Made by a program: the position numbers and the translations under genes. From Dryocosmus kuriphilus (Eukaryota > Arthropoda > Insecta > Hymenoptera > Cynipidae): a stretch of DNA of 64,000 nt. Positions 24,515-36,985 of the stretch are shown here, piece after piece (position 1 is the stretch's first letter; each line of letters opens with the position of its first letter). Where the stretch lies: positions 125,003,470-125,067,469 of the forward strand of contig CM076192.1 in the NCBI GenBank assembly GCA_038277395.1, written 5' to 3'. Below the pieces are notes generated by a model, which had not been told where the DNA came from, ran no database searches, and worked only from the letters and a program-made list of their open reading frames with translations.

Positions 24515-27010
24515 TTGAAATTTAGGTCCTTGTCACTGCCCCCCCCCCCCCCCGTTCCAAAATGGGACATGTACCCATATGGATTCAAATGCGGTCCAAA
24601 TACACCCAAATGCAGCACCAATTGAACTTTTTGCGCCTCAAAACCAAGGGAGTTATAGGCGGGATTACGGTAGGGGGTTTGTGGATACGCTACCCCCCCC
24701 CCCCTTAAAAATAACACTTTTAATTATGCGATTTTGAAGTGCACCAGCTCTGCTCAAATACGCCACCAATAAAAAGTTTTGCACCCCAACGATGACAGAA
24801 TTACAAGCGTTGAAGGGGGGGGGGGGGGGGGGGGGGGGGGCTGATGCAACTTTCTTCAATAACAACATTTTTAAGAAAACCCGATGCCCTACTTTCTTTG
24901 TTTTAAATGCGCTGTTATGCATCACCAATTAAAAATTTTTCGTCAGTAAATCATGCCAGTTAATAATTTTTGGCAAATAGTGAGGTGGCTGGTGCCACGC
25001 TGGGTTTAAATTCTTCCTGTTGATATTAAAATTAATTATCTCGACATTAATACCTTCGAATTAAAATGCACTCAAGTGCACCACCAGAAAATTTCAAATA
25101 CATTTATAATTGAGTCAAATATCGACACATTAACCCTTTTCAAAGTGGTGACCAAACATAAACTTTCATATCTCAAAATTGCATAAAATAAGGTCGAAAA
25201 CGGCCATCTAGACATGCATGCACATCCAATGGGTGGGTTGATGACACGGTGTTTATATCTTCGAATATAATGAACATAATGAAATTTTTCTATTTTATTT
25301 TCAAAATGCTTCAAATGAGCTCAAATGCACCACGCAGAAATTTTCAGACACATCTGAAAAATTTCTGATATTAACAAAATGTAACTTCTCAAGGCCATGA
25401 CCCCAGATAAATTATTTTTTTTAAATTAACTGAAATTATGTCACCAGATGCAATTCGCACCGGTTTCAAATGCGCTCAAATGCACTTGTTAAAAAAATTT
25501 CTGATGCCATACAACACCGGAATTTGCTTACACTACACAGTGAAAGGGGGGGGGGGGGGGGGGGGGGGGGGAGCGTGATGACACGGTGTTTATATCGCCG
25601 AATATAATGAAAATAATGAAATTGTTCTAACGTATTTTCAAAATGCTTCAACTGCGCTCAAATGCACCACACAGAAGTTTTCAGATACATTTGAAAATCT
25701 TCAGATATTTAAAAAATATTACTTCTCAAAGTGACGACCCAAGGTAAGTTAATTTTCTTTAAAATTAAATAAAATTATGTCACAAGACGCTATTAGCAAC
25801 GGTTTTATGTGCGCTCAAATGCGCTTGTTAAAAAAGATTCCTAATACCATACATCACCGGATCTTGCATGCACATCCGGTGTGGGAAATAGGGCTAGTGA
25901 CATGGTGTCTATATATCCCATTCTAGTTGACTCGAAAATATTGCGCTTGCATGCTTCCATTGTAATTCAAATGCGCTCAAATACACCACCAAGAAAATTA
26001 ATTTAGCTCATTTACTCAACCTTATAACCTCGATTGGACTTCCGCCCTGGGATATTTAACAGCATGTCGGGCTGCGTATACCATGCAGGAAGTCCAATCG
26101 TGGTCATATGATCTCATATTTGAGCTAAATTAATTTCCTTGCTGGTGCATTTGAGCGCATTTGAATTGCAACGGAAGTAGTCGAGTACAATATCTTCCAG
26201 TCAACTAGAATGGGAGTTATAGACACCGTGTCCCTAGCCCCTCCACAGGATGTGCATGCAAAATCCGTTGTTGTATTCCATTAGGATTTTTTTTAACAAG
26301 TGCATTTGAGCGCATTTGAAACCGATGCGAATAGCGCCTTGTAACATAATTTCATTTAATTAAAAAAAAATTAATTTATCTTGGGTCATCATTTTGGGAA
26401 GTAATATTTTGTTAATATCCGAACATTTTCAAATGTATCTGAAGACTTCTATATGGTGCATCTGAGCACATTTGAAGCATTTTGGAAGTATATTTGAACA
26501 GTTTCATTATGTTCATTATTTTCGGAAATATAAACACCGTGTCATCAACCCCCCTCCGAATGTGCATGCAATTTCCGGTGTTTAAGGCGTTAGGAATTTT
26601 TTGTAAAAAGTGTATTTGAGCGCATTCGAAATCGGTGCGAATAGCGTCATGTAACATAATTTTATTTAATATAAAAGAAAAATTATCTTGCGTCATAACT
26701 TTGAGAAGTAGTATTTTGTTAATATCTGAACATTTTCAAATGTGTCTGGAAACTTTTATGTCGTGTAGTTGAGCGCATTTGAAGCATTTTGAATATACGT
26801 TTGAAAAGTTTCATTGTGTTCATTATATTCGGAGATATAAACACCGTGTAATTAACCCCTCCACCGGATGTGCATGCAATTTCCGGTATTGAATGGCATT
26901 AGGAGTTTTTTTAACAAGTGCATTTGGGGGCATTTGAAACCGGTGCGAATAGCGTCTTGTAACGTAATTTCATTTAATTTTAAAAAAAATTGTATCTTGC
27001 GTCATCACTT

Positions 27011-30000
27011 TGAGAAGTAATATTTTGTTAATATCTGAACATTTTCAATTGTATCTAAAATCTCTTAAGTGTTTCATTTGTGCGCATTTGAAGTATTTTG
27101 AAAGTACGTTAAAACAGTTTCATTATGTTCATTATTTTCGGAGATATAAACACCGTGTCATCAACCCCCCTCCGGATGTGCATGCCATTTCCGGTGGTGT
27201 ATGCATTAGGAATTTTTGTTTGACCAATGCATTTGAGCGCATTCGAAACCGGTGCGAATATCGTCTTGAACATAATTTCATTTAACCTAAAAAAAAAAAA
27301 AAATAATCTATCTTGTGTCATCACGTTGAGAAGTAATATATTGTTAATATCTGAAAATTTTCAAATGTATCTGAAAACTTTTATGTGGTGCATTTGAGCG
27401 CATTTGAAACAGTTTGAAAGTACATTAGAACAGTTTCACTATGTACATAATATTCGTAGATATAAGCACCGTATCATCCCCCCTCCCCCGAATGTGCATA
27501 CAAAATCTGGTCTTACATGGCATTAGGAAATTTTTTTTTGACAAGTGCATTTGAGAGCATTTGAAACTTATTCTAATCGGCCGTTTTCGATCTTATTTTA
27601 TGCAATTTTGAGAAATTAAGGTTTGTGTTTGGTCACGACTGTGATGAGGGTTAATGTGTCGGTATCGGACGCAATTATATATATTAGAAAATTTTTGGTG
27701 GTGCACTTGAGCGCATTTGAAACCGGTGCGAATATCGTCTTGTAACATGATTTCATTTAATTTAAAAAAAATTTATCTTGGGTCGTCACTTTGAGAAGTA
27801 ATATTTTTTTAATATCTGAACATTTTCAAATGTATCTGAAATCTCTTAAGTGTTTCATTTGTGCGCATTTGAAGTATTTTGAAAATACGTTAAAACAGTT
27901 TCATTATGTTCATTATTTTCGGAGATATAAACACCGTGTCATCAACCCCCCTCCGGATGTGCATGCCATTTCCGGTGGTGTATGCATTAGGAATTTTTGT
28001 TTGACCAATGCATTTGAGCGCATTCGAAACCGGTGCGAATATCGTCTTGAACATAATTTCATTTAATCTAAAAAAAAAAAAAAAATAATAATCTATCTTG
28101 TGTCATCACGTTGAGAAGTAATATATTGTTAATATCTGAAAATTTTCAAATGTATCTGAAACTTTTATGTGGTGCATTTGAGCGCATTTGAAACAGTTTG
28201 AAAGTACATCAGAACAGTTTCATTATGTACATAATATTCGTAGATATAAGCACCGTATCATCCCCCCTCCCACCGAATGTGCATACAAAATCTGGTGTTA
28301 CATGGCATTAGGAAATTTTTTTTTGACAAGTGCATTTGAGAGCATTTGAAACTTAGTCTAATCGGCCGTTTTCGATCTTATTTTATGCAATTTTGAGAAA
28401 TTAAGGTTTGTGTTTGGTCACGACTGTAATGAGGGTTAATGTGTCGGTATCGGACGCAATTATATATATTAGAACATTTTTGGTGGTGGTGCACTTGAGC
28501 GCATTTGAAACCAGTGCGAATATCGTCTTGTAACATGATTTCATTTAATTTAAAAAAAATTTATCTTGGGTCGTCACTTTGAGAAGTAATATTTTGTTAA
28601 TATCTGAACATTTTCAAATGTATCTGAAATCTCTTAAGTGTTTCATTTGTGCGCATTTGAAGTATTTTGAAAATACGTTAAAAACAGTTTCATTATGTTC
28701 ATTATTTTCGGAGATATAAACACCGTGTCATCAACCCCCCTCCGGATGTGCATGCCATTTCCGGTGGTGTATGCATTAGGAATTTTTGTTTGACCAATGC
28801 ATTTGAGCGCATTCGAAACCGGTGCGAATATCGTCTTGAACATAATTTCATTTAATCTAAAAAAAAAAAAATAATAATCTATCTTGTGTCATCACGTTGA
28901 GAAGTAATATATTGTTAATATCTGAAAATTTTCAAATGTATCTGAAACTTTTATGTGGTGCATTTGAGCGCATTTGAAACAGTTTGAAAGTACATTAGAA
29001 CAGTTTCATTATGTACATAATATTCGTAGATATAAGCACCGTATCATCCCCCCTCCCCCGAATGTGCATACAAAATCTGGTCTTACATGGCATTAGGAAA
29101 TTTTTTTTTGACAAGTGCATTTGAGAGCATTTGAAACTTATTCTAATCGGCCGTTTTCGATCTTATTTTATGCAATTTTGAGAAATTAAGGTTTGTGTTT
29201 GGTCACGACTGTGATGAGGGTTAATGTGTCGGTATCGGACGCAATTATATATATTAGAAAATTTTTGGTGGTGCACTTGAGCGCATTTGAAACCGGTGCG
29301 AATATCGTCTTGTAACATGATTTCATTTAATTTAAAAAAAATTTATCTTGGGTCGTCACTTTGAGAAGTAATATTTTTTTAATAATATCTGAACATTTTC
29401 AAATGTATCTGAAATCTCTTAAGTGTTTCATTTGTGCGCATTTGAAGTATTTTGAAAATACGTTAAAACAGTTTCATTATGTTCATTATTTTCGGAGATA
29501 TAAACACCGTGTCATCAACCCCCCTCCGGATGTGCATGCCATTTCCGGTGGTGTATGCATTAGGAATTTTTGTTTGACCAATGCATTTGAGCGCATTCGA
29601 AACCGGTGCGAATATCGTCTTGAACATAATTTCATTTAATCTAAAAAAAAAAAAAATAATAATCTATCTTGTGTCATCACGTTGAGAAGTAATATATTGT
29701 TAATATCTGAAAATTTTCAAATGTATCTGAAACTTTTATGTGGTGCATTTGAGCGCATTTGAAACAGTTTGAAAGTACATTAGAACAGTTTCATTATGTA
29801 CATAATATTCGTAGATATAAGCACCGTATCATCCCCCCTCCCCCGAATGTGCATACAAAATCTGGTCTTACATGGCATTAGGAAATTTTTTTTTGACAAG
29901 TGCATTTGAGAGCATTTGAAACTTATTCTAATCGGCCGTTTTCGATCTTATTTTATGCAATTTTGAGAAATTAAGGTTTGTGTTTGGTCACGACTGTGAT

Positions 30001-33000
30001 GAGGGTTAATGTGTCGGTATCGGACGCAATTATATATATTAGAAAATTTTTGGTGGTGCACTTGAGCGCATTTGAAACCGGTGCGAATATCGTCTTGTAA
30101 CATGATTTCATTTAATTTAAAAAAAATTTATCTTGGGTCGTCACTTTGAGAAGTAATATTTTTTTAATATCTGAACATTTTCAAATGTATCTGAAATCTC
30201 TTAAGTGTTTCATTTGTGCGCATTTGAAGTATTTTGAAAATACGTTAAAACAGTTTCATTATGTTCATTATTTTCGGAGATATAAACACCGTGTCATCAA
30301 CCCCCCTCCGGATGTGCATGCCATTTCCGGTGGTGTATGCATTAGGAATTTTTGTTTGACCAATGCATTTGAGCGCATTCGAAACCGGTGCGAATATCGT
30401 CTTGAACATAATTTCATTTAATCTAAAAAAAAAAAATAATAATCTATCTTGTGTCATCACGTTGAGAAGTAATATATTGTTAATATCTGAAAATTTTCAA
30501 AGGTATCTGAAACTTTTATGTGGTGCATTTGAGCGCATTTGAAACAGTTTGAAAGTACATCAGAACAGTTTCATTATGTACATAATATTCGTAGATATAA
30601 GCACCGTATCATCCCCCCTCCCACCGAATGTGCATACAAAATCTGGTGTTACATGGCATTAGGAAATTTTTTTTTGACAAGTGCATTTGAGAGCATTTGA
30701 AACTTAGTCTAATCGGCCGTTTTCGATCTTATTTTATGCAATTTTGAGAAATTAAGGTTTGTGTTTGGTCACGACTGTAATGAGGGTTAATGTGTCGGTA
30801 TCGGACGCAATTATATATATTAGAACATTTTTGGTGGTGCACTTGAGCGCATTTGAAACCAGTGCGAATATCGTCTTGTAACATGATTTCATTTAATTTA
30901 AAAAAAATTTATCTTGGTTCGTCACTTTGAGAAGTAATATTTTGTTAATATCTGAACATTTTCAAATGTATCTGAAATCTCTTAAGTGTTTCATTTGTGC
31001 GCATTTGAAGTATTTTGAAAATACGTTAAAACAGTTTCATTATGTTCATTATTTTCGGAGATATAAACACCGTGTCATCAACCCCCCTCCGGATGTGCAT
31101 GCCATTTCCGGTGGTGTATGCATTAGGAATTTTTGTTTGACCAATGCATTTGAGCGCATTCGAAACCGGTGCGAATATCGTCTTGAACATAATTTCATTT
31201 AATCTAAAAAAAAAAAAAATAATCTATCTTGTGTCATCACGTTGAGAAGTAATATATTGTTAATATCTGAAAATTTTCAAATGTATCTGAAACTTTTATG
31301 TGGTGCATTTGAGCGCATTTGAAACAGTTTGAAAGTACATTAGAACAGTTTCACTATGTACATAATATTCGTACATATAAGCACCGTATCATCCCCCCTC
31401 CCCCGAATGTGCATACAAAATCTGGTCTTACATGGCATTAGGAAATTTTTTTTTGACAAGTGCATTTGAGAGCATTTGAAACTTATTCTAATCGGCCGTT
31501 TTCGATCTTATTTTATGCAATTTTGAGAAATTAAGGTTTGTGTTTGGTCACGACTGTGATGAGGGTTAATGTGTCGGTATCGGACGCAATTATATATATT
31601 AGAAAATTTTTGGTGGTGCACTTGAGCGCATTTGAAACCGGTGCGAATATCGTCTTGTAACATGATTTCATTTAATTTAAAAAAAATTTATCTTGGGTCG
31701 TCACTTTGAGAAGTAATATTTTTTTAATATCTGAACATTTTCAAATGTATCTGAAATCTCTTAAGTGTTTCATTTGTGCGCATTTGAAGTATTTTGAAAA
31801 TACGTTAAAACAGTTTCATTATGTTCATTATTTTCGGAGATATAAACACCGTGTCATCAACCCCCCTCCGGATGTGCATGCCATTTCCGGTGGTGTATGC
31901 ATTAGGAATTTTTGTTTGACCAATGCATTTGAGCGCATTCGAAACCGGTGCGAATATCGTCTTGAACATAATTTCATTTAATCTAAAAAAAAAAAATAAT
32001 AATCTATCTTGTGTCATCACGTTGAGAAGTAATATATTGTTAATATCTGAAAATTTTCAAATGTATCTGAAACTTTTATGTGGTGCATTTGAGCGCATTT
32101 GAAACAGTTTGAAAGTACATTAGAACAGTTTCATTATGTACATAATATTCGTAGATATAAGCACCGTATCATCCCCCCTCCCCCCGAATGTGCATACAAA
32201 ATTTGGTCTTACATGGCATTAGGAAATTTTTTTTTGACAAGTGCATTTGAGAGCATTTGAAACTTAGTCTAATCGGCCGTTTTCGATCTTATTTTATGCA
32301 ATTTTGAGAAATTAAGGTTTGTGTTTGGTCACGACTTTGATGAGGGTTAATGTGTCGGTATCGGACGCAATTATACGTATTAGAACATTTTTGGTGGTGC
32401 ACTTGAGCGCATTTGAAACCGGTGCGAATATCGTCTTGTAACATGATTTCATTTAATTTAAAAAAAATTTATCTTGGGTCGTCACTTTGAGAAGTAATAT
32501 TTTTTTAATATCTGAACATTTTCAAATGTATCTGAAATCTCTTAAGTGTTTTGTTTGTGCGCATTTGAAGTATTTTGAAAATACGTTAAAACAGTTTCAT
32601 TATGTTCATTATTTTCGGAGATATAAACACCGTGTCATCAACCCCCCTCCGGATGTGCATGCCATTTCCGGTGGTGTATGCACTAGGATTTTTTGTTTGA
32701 CCAATGCATTTGAGCGCATTCGAAACCGGTGCGAATATCGTCTTGAACATAATTTCATTTAATCTAAAAAAAAATAATAATAATTTATCTTGTGTCATCA
32801 CGTTGAGAAGTAATATATTGTTAATATCTGAAAATTTTCAAATGTATCTGAAAACTTTTACGTGGTGCATTTGAGCGCATTTGAAACAGTTTGAAAGTAC
32901 ATTAGAACAGTTTCATTATGTACATAATATTCGTAGATATAAACACCGTATTATCCCCCCTCCCCCCGAATGTGCATACAAAATCTGGTGTTACATGGCA

Positions 33001-33157
33001 TTAGGAAATTTTTTTTTCACAAGTGCATTTGAGAGCATTTGAAACTTAGTCTAATCGGCCGTTTTCGATCTTATTTTATGCAATTTTGAGAAATTAAGAT
33101 TTGTGTTTGATCACGACTGTGATGAGGGTTAATGTGTCGGTATCTGACGCAATTATA
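27011..33157 (+). repeat. 781-bp tandem satellite, about eight copies
   Basis: Units starting GAGAAGTAATATT recur at about 27011, 27792, 28578, 29362, 30147, 30928, 31707 and 32488, spaced 779-786 bp, and are nearly identical. Length variation is mostly in poly-A runs and an ATAATA stretch. Each unit has two related sub-blocks (GAGAAGTAATAT...TCTGAA, about 320 bp apart) plus a third block with TCGGCCGTTTTCGATCTTAT. High identity implies recent amplification or homogenisation. A 91-codon frame recurs in most copies but is a by-product of this identity. The last copy is cut by the Helitron and resumes at 36986. Confidence 0.9.
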
Positions 33158-33179
33158 TCTCTCTATATTATAAAAAGGT

Positions 33180-33440
33180 CTCGCCGCCGCCGCCGCCGCC
33201 GTCGCTGTCGTCGCCGTCGCCGCTGTGTCAGGAATCCAGCTCTCTTCCCCTCACCCCCTTCTCCATTCCCTCTCGCCCTTATCCCGTCCCCTCACCCCCT
33301 TACCCTCTCGACATTCTCTCTTCCCCTCACCCTCTTCCCCCTTCCCCTCTCCCCATTCTCTTTTCCACTCACCCCCTTCCCCTTCCCCTCTCGCCCTTCA
33401 CTCTTCCCCTCACCCCCTTCTCCCTTTTTCCTTATTATCC
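33180..33440. repeat. GCC-trinucleotide run and CT-rich minisatellite in the Helitron
   Basis: 33180-33226 is an imperfect (CGC)n/(GTC)n run. 33235-33430 is a pyrimidine-rich minisatellite built from CCCTCACCCCCTTCCCC-like units of about 20-30 bp. Frames through it (Arg-rich, then Pro/Ser/Phe-rich) are low-complexity by-products. Confidence 0.8.
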
Positions 33441-33657
33441 CCTTTGACCTGTGACCATTGACTTTGGACCTATTTGACCCGCATGGGCACATGACCCCGT
33501 GAAAAAAAAAAACACCCTCACCACTATGTGTGTGACAAAAGTTGATCCACCTTGACTATATTTAACGTGATCTATCTATTATCCTTAAATTGATTTGGTT
33601 TTTGGTTTTTAGCCAATTTCAATGAAATTAGATCGTGAATTTAATAAATGACGTAAT

Positions 33658-33715
33658 TTCAATGAAATTGTTTCCGAGATGCACTACGTGGAAGTAACCA
33701 ATATTGCATTTCAAA
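33658..33715. repeat. Left copy of a 58-60 bp inverted repeat inside the Helitron
   Basis: This block, containing GCACTACGTGGAAGTAACCA, is matched in reverse complement at 36537-36596 (TGATTACTTCCACGTAGTGC) with about 85% identity. Weaker inverted similarity (GCCAATTTCAATGAAAT) extends outward on both sides. The pair brackets the RPA-like and helicase genes. Confidence 0.75.
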
Positions 33716-33829
33716 CTGTAAACAAATTGTATTATTTGGTTTATACATGTACCTAAAAATTACGGTATTATTATTATTATATATATTATATATAAAATTA
33801 TTATAATGTTGAAATTTTAACTGGAATTT

Positions 33830-34860
33830 TCACTATGGCGACAAAGAAGTTGTCCTCCTAAAAGTAAAAGACTTAAATCCATTGATTCTTCCTGGAGGAT
33901 AGTAATATGACTGGAATTTTGAACATTAATACCAATGCTGGAATTGTCTAAAAAAAAAATATATATATTATATATATTAGTGATATATCAATTTTTTTTT
34001 AAGTTTAATTTTTAAATTATTTACCATTATCATATAGACTTCCAAGAATTTCAATTTTTTGTCCTTGAATTATATTAAAATTTGGTGTCACATTAAAAAT
34101 ATTAACTATTAATTTATACTTTCCATTTGTGATACTGCCTAAATATTGATTCGCTTTTTATGCTCAGGAATAAATTCATCTCTCAAAAAACCTTTAATTT
34201 CTATGTATAAAATTTATATAAAGAGAATTTTAATCTAATCAATTAGTAATTCGTTAATTAATCAATTTACTTATAAGTCCTGAACTTTGAAGAATAATTT
34301 TCTTTTCAAATTAATTTTTTTAACTTCTCCTTGATTTTGTTCGATATTAAAAAATCCAATGTTCGTTATTTTTGAATTATTTGTTAACAGTAATTCATAA
34401 TGAAGATTTCCGTTATTATAATTCGAACTTGGTTTTGCCGTCATATTTTGAATTCAAAGTTTCTAAAATATGAAAACATAGACTTAATTTTTTAAGGGTT
34501 AAAAATTAAGTTTTTTTTAGGTCTTAAAATTTTAAGGTCTTTTGAAGGTTAAGACTGTAGATTTAGAAAGGGTGAAAATCTAGAAAGAAAACCTGAATCT
34601 CAAATATTGAAACTATTTTTCTTTCTATTTAAAAAATGTTTTTTTTAAATAGTATGAATGCAGTGTAAAAATTGGTAAAGCTTACTTGATTCTCATTAAT
34701 TTTCGTTGAAAACTCAGAAGCATTTTTATTCCAAGATAAGCAGGATATACGACAATCATCATTATTATCTAAAATAAATTTAAATAATTCGTATTCCTTT
34801 CCGTCTTTGGATAATATGTTTTTAAGTGGTTGTATATGTTCTACATATGCAACTACTGAC
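33830..34860 (-). pseudogene. RPA-like (replication protein A) OB-fold gene remnant
   Basis: Minus-strand segments read as an RPA70-type single-stranded-DNA-binding protein with small introns. 34860-34686 has an acceptor before it and donor GTAAGC after it; it reads VVAYVEHIQPLKNILSKDGK then CRISCLSWNKNASEF. About 34465-34275 reads KPSSNYNNGNLHYELLLTNN, like the RPA 'kPan..yn....yEl.l' block, but an in-frame TGA lies just before it. 34160-34020 reads ITNGKYKLIVNIFNVTPN and GQKIEILGSLYDNG. A last piece lies at 33951-33835. RPA-like genes are known passengers of some Helitrons and would coat the single-stranded intermediate. The stop suggests a pseudogene. Exon joints are provisional. Confidence 0.55.
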
Positions 34861-34993
34861 CTATATATTATAAATATTTAAAAAATATATACATGAAATA
34901 TGAAATATAAGTATACTTACATGTTCTGACTTTGGTTTACCTAATCCTCAAGATATTGATAGTATAAATACAGTAGAAGCAGATATAAAATTT

Positions 34994-36370
34994 ATGAAAG
35001 AAAATAATGAAATAAGTATTAAATTAATGAGTGAATTAAATGACGATCAAAATTATATTTTTTTAAATATAATTAAATTTGAGGATAAAATGATTTTCAT
35101 TGATGGTCCTGGGGGTACAGGGAAAACTTTTATATATAGAACATTAATTCATTATTTTATTGGAAATGGGAAGAAAGTTGTGTCAATGGCATGGACTGGT
35201 ATAGCATCAATTTTACTTCCTGGTGGTATGACAAGTCATCGAACTTTCGGAATGCCATTAGATTTGACATATATCGAAACTACGTTTTTAAAATTACGGT
35301 CAGATAAAAAAAAATTGAGAGAATGTGACGTTATTATTTGGGATGAAGCATCTACGATTCCGAAGAAAGCACTAGAAATAGTTGACAGAACTTTAGGAGA
35401 CTGTTGTAAAATTGAAAATTTACCATTTGCTGGAAAATTAATAATATTAGGAGGAGATTTTCGACAAATTTTACCTGTAATTAAAAACGGTTATAGAACA
35501 AGTATTGTTCAGGAATCAATCAAATATTCTTATTTATGGCCCAATTTCAAAATTATGAATTTAAAATTAAATATGCGATCGTGTAATAATGATTTTTCAA
35601 AATTTTTATTAAAAATTGGACAAGGAAGTATTAATTCCTTTTATATACCCGAACATTGGAAAACAAATGATATATGTACAGAAATATATGGCACAAATAT
35701 AAATGAAAATGATGATTTATCAAATTGTGCAATACTAGCTTGCCATAATGAAGACATTTATAAATTGAATAATAAAATATTAAAGAAAATTTTAGCAAAA
35801 GAAGTAACATATTACAGTGTAGATTACGCAAAAAATAAAGGAGTTGACCAAATTGATGAGGATGTTCAGTTAAATTTTCCTATTGAATATTTAAATTCGT
35901 TGAAATTTCCAGGTTTACCAATTCATAAATTAACTTTAAAAATTGGCGCAATTGTAATGCTGATAAGAAATTTAAGTATTAATGATGGGCTTTGTAATGG
36001 AACACGTTTGAAAATTTTACAATTACATAAATTTAATATTAAAGTTATGGTTATTACTGGTACTAAAAAGGGAACTACGGCTTTCATACCAAGAATAATT
36101 TTAGATTCTGGGGAATTTTCTTCTTTACCATTTATTTTATATAGAAGACAATTTCCAATTTTTTTTTTAGCTTTTGCAATTACAATAAATAAATCTCAAG
36201 TTCAAAGTTTCGAAAAATTAGGAATATTCTTTCACAGACCTTTATTTTCTCATCAACAATTATATGCAGCTCTATCCAGATGTAAAAATCCTGATAAATT
36301 GTTTATTGAGAATAATTCAGAAGATGATACAAATATTAAAAATATTGTTTGGAAAGAAATTTTTGATTAA
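34994..36370 (+). CDS. Helitron PIF1-type helicase (helicase part only)
   Basis: This is an intact 458-residue ORF with PIF1/Helitron superfamily 1B motifs in order: Walker A GPGGTGKT (residues 38-45), SHRTFGMPL, Walker B IIWDEAS (114-120), GGDFRQILPV (153-162) and NMRS. Near the C-terminus are TINKSQVQSFEKLGIFF, with V where TINKSQGQ is usual, and LYAALSRC. In Helitrons this domain unwinds DNA during rolling-circle transposition and is normally fused to a Rep nuclease in a protein of about 1,500 residues. Here the frame is open upstream only to 34904 (TCSDFGLPNPQDIDS), and no Rep or HUH motif was found. The ORF is thus a 5'-truncated or split RepHel. Its lack of stops suggests youth or selection. 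Confidence 0.9.
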   Translation: MKENNEISIKLMSELNDDQNYIFLNIIKFEDKMIFIDGPGGTGKTFIYRTLIHYFIGNGKKVVSMAWTGIASILLPGGMTSHRTFGMPLDLTYIETTFLKLRSDKKKLRECDVIIWDEASTIPKKALEIVDRTLGDCCKIENLPFAGKLIILGGDFRQILPVIKNGYRTSIVQESIKYSYLWPNFKIMNLKLNMRSCNNDFSKFLLKIGQGSINSFYIPEHWKTNDICTEIYGTNINENDDLSNCAILACHNEDIYKLNNKILKKILAKEVTYYSVDYAKNKGVDQIDEDVQLNFPIEYLNSLKFPGLPIHKLTLKIGAIVMLIRNLSINDGLCNGTRLKILQLHKFNIKVMVITGTKKGTTAFIPRIILDSGEFSSLPFILYRRQFPIFFLAFAITINKSQVQSFEKLGIFFHRPLFSHQQLYAALSRCKNPDKLFIENNSEDDTNIKNIVWKEIFD

Positions 36371-36536
36371 AAATTAACTATGTTCTCTTTGTCTTATATA
36401 TATTTTTTAAAATATATATAATATTAAATAAAGTTTCTGTTTATTAAATTTTAATAAACAGAACTTTTTTAAAACTTTTTTCTCAGCGTATAAAATATAT
36501 AATATATGAACAATTTAATATAATTTTTGTTACAGA

Positions 36537-36596
36537 TTTTTGAGATGCAATATTGATTACTTCCACGTAGTGCATATTGGAAACGATTTCATTGAA
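36537..36596. repeat. Right copy of the inverted repeat inside the Helitron
   Basis: Reverse complement of 33658-33715 (shared core GCACTACGTGGAAGT and its complement). It lies about 170 bp after the helicase stop. The following 36600-36900 is AT-rich with two direct copies of CAATGAAATTGGCAAAAAAT at about 36757 and 36857. Confidence 0.75.
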
Positions 36597-36949
36597 TTTT
36601 AAGTGAATTATAAAATATAATGATCACTCATAAATATAGTAATAATGAAAGATATTAAATAAATATAAAATTAAATATATTATAAAATATATAATTAATA
36701 TATTAATTAATATATTACATAATATAATATATTAATTAAATTATAAAATATACATTCAATGAAATTGGCAAAAAATCAATAAAAATATAATTAATATATT
36801 AATTAATATATATTATATAATATAATATATTAATTAAAAAATAAAATATACATTCAATGAAATTGGCAAAAAATCAATAAATTAGATAATAATATAAAAA
36901 ATTAGAAATTCATCAAAATTCATCAAAATTCTGTCAGAATGGTGGGTAG

Positions 36950-36985
36950 GCGCGCGAAGCGCGCAGGGGGGCGAAGCCCCCCTTG
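36950..36985 (+). other. Helitron 3' terminal double hairpin
   Basis: Two adjacent perfect stems with GAA loops (6 bp and 7 bp, all G-C) end three bases from the junction with satellite DNA. In Helitrons a 3' hairpin marks termination of strand transfer. Two in tandem at the very end is unusual. Confidence 0.75.

Larger units (their letters stand above)
33158..36985 (+). mobile_element. Helitron inserted in the satellite
   Basis: Satellite sequence GACGCAATTATA stops at 33157 and resumes as TATATATATTAGAAAATTTT at 36986, so the inserted piece is 3,828 bp, sits between A and T, and has no target duplication. It begins TCTCTCTATATTATAAAAAG, the 5' TC and AT-rich start common in insect Helitrons. 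It ends with two strong hairpins, GCGCGC-GAA-GCGCGC (36950-36964) and GGGGGGC-GAA-GCCCCCC (36966-36982), then TTG. CTTG departs slightly from the usual CTRR end. Inside are a helicase ORF and an RPA-like remnant. No Rep (HUH) domain was seen, so it is probably non-autonomous. Confidence 0.8.

Noticed and set aside
27010..32762. A 91-codon plus-strand frame, and a 71-codon minus-strand frame, repeated in most satellite units
   Set aside because: Conservation is explained by the near identity of the 781-bp units at DNA level. Both strands are equally conserved, composition is not protein-like and there is no start context.
4600..33157. CRISPR-like arrays
   Set aside because: The repeats are long eukaryotic satellites without unique spacers, and no cas genes are present.
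33101..33454. Arg-rich then Pro/Ser-rich ORF
   Set aside because: Product of a GCC/GTC trinucleotide run followed by a CT-rich minisatellite.
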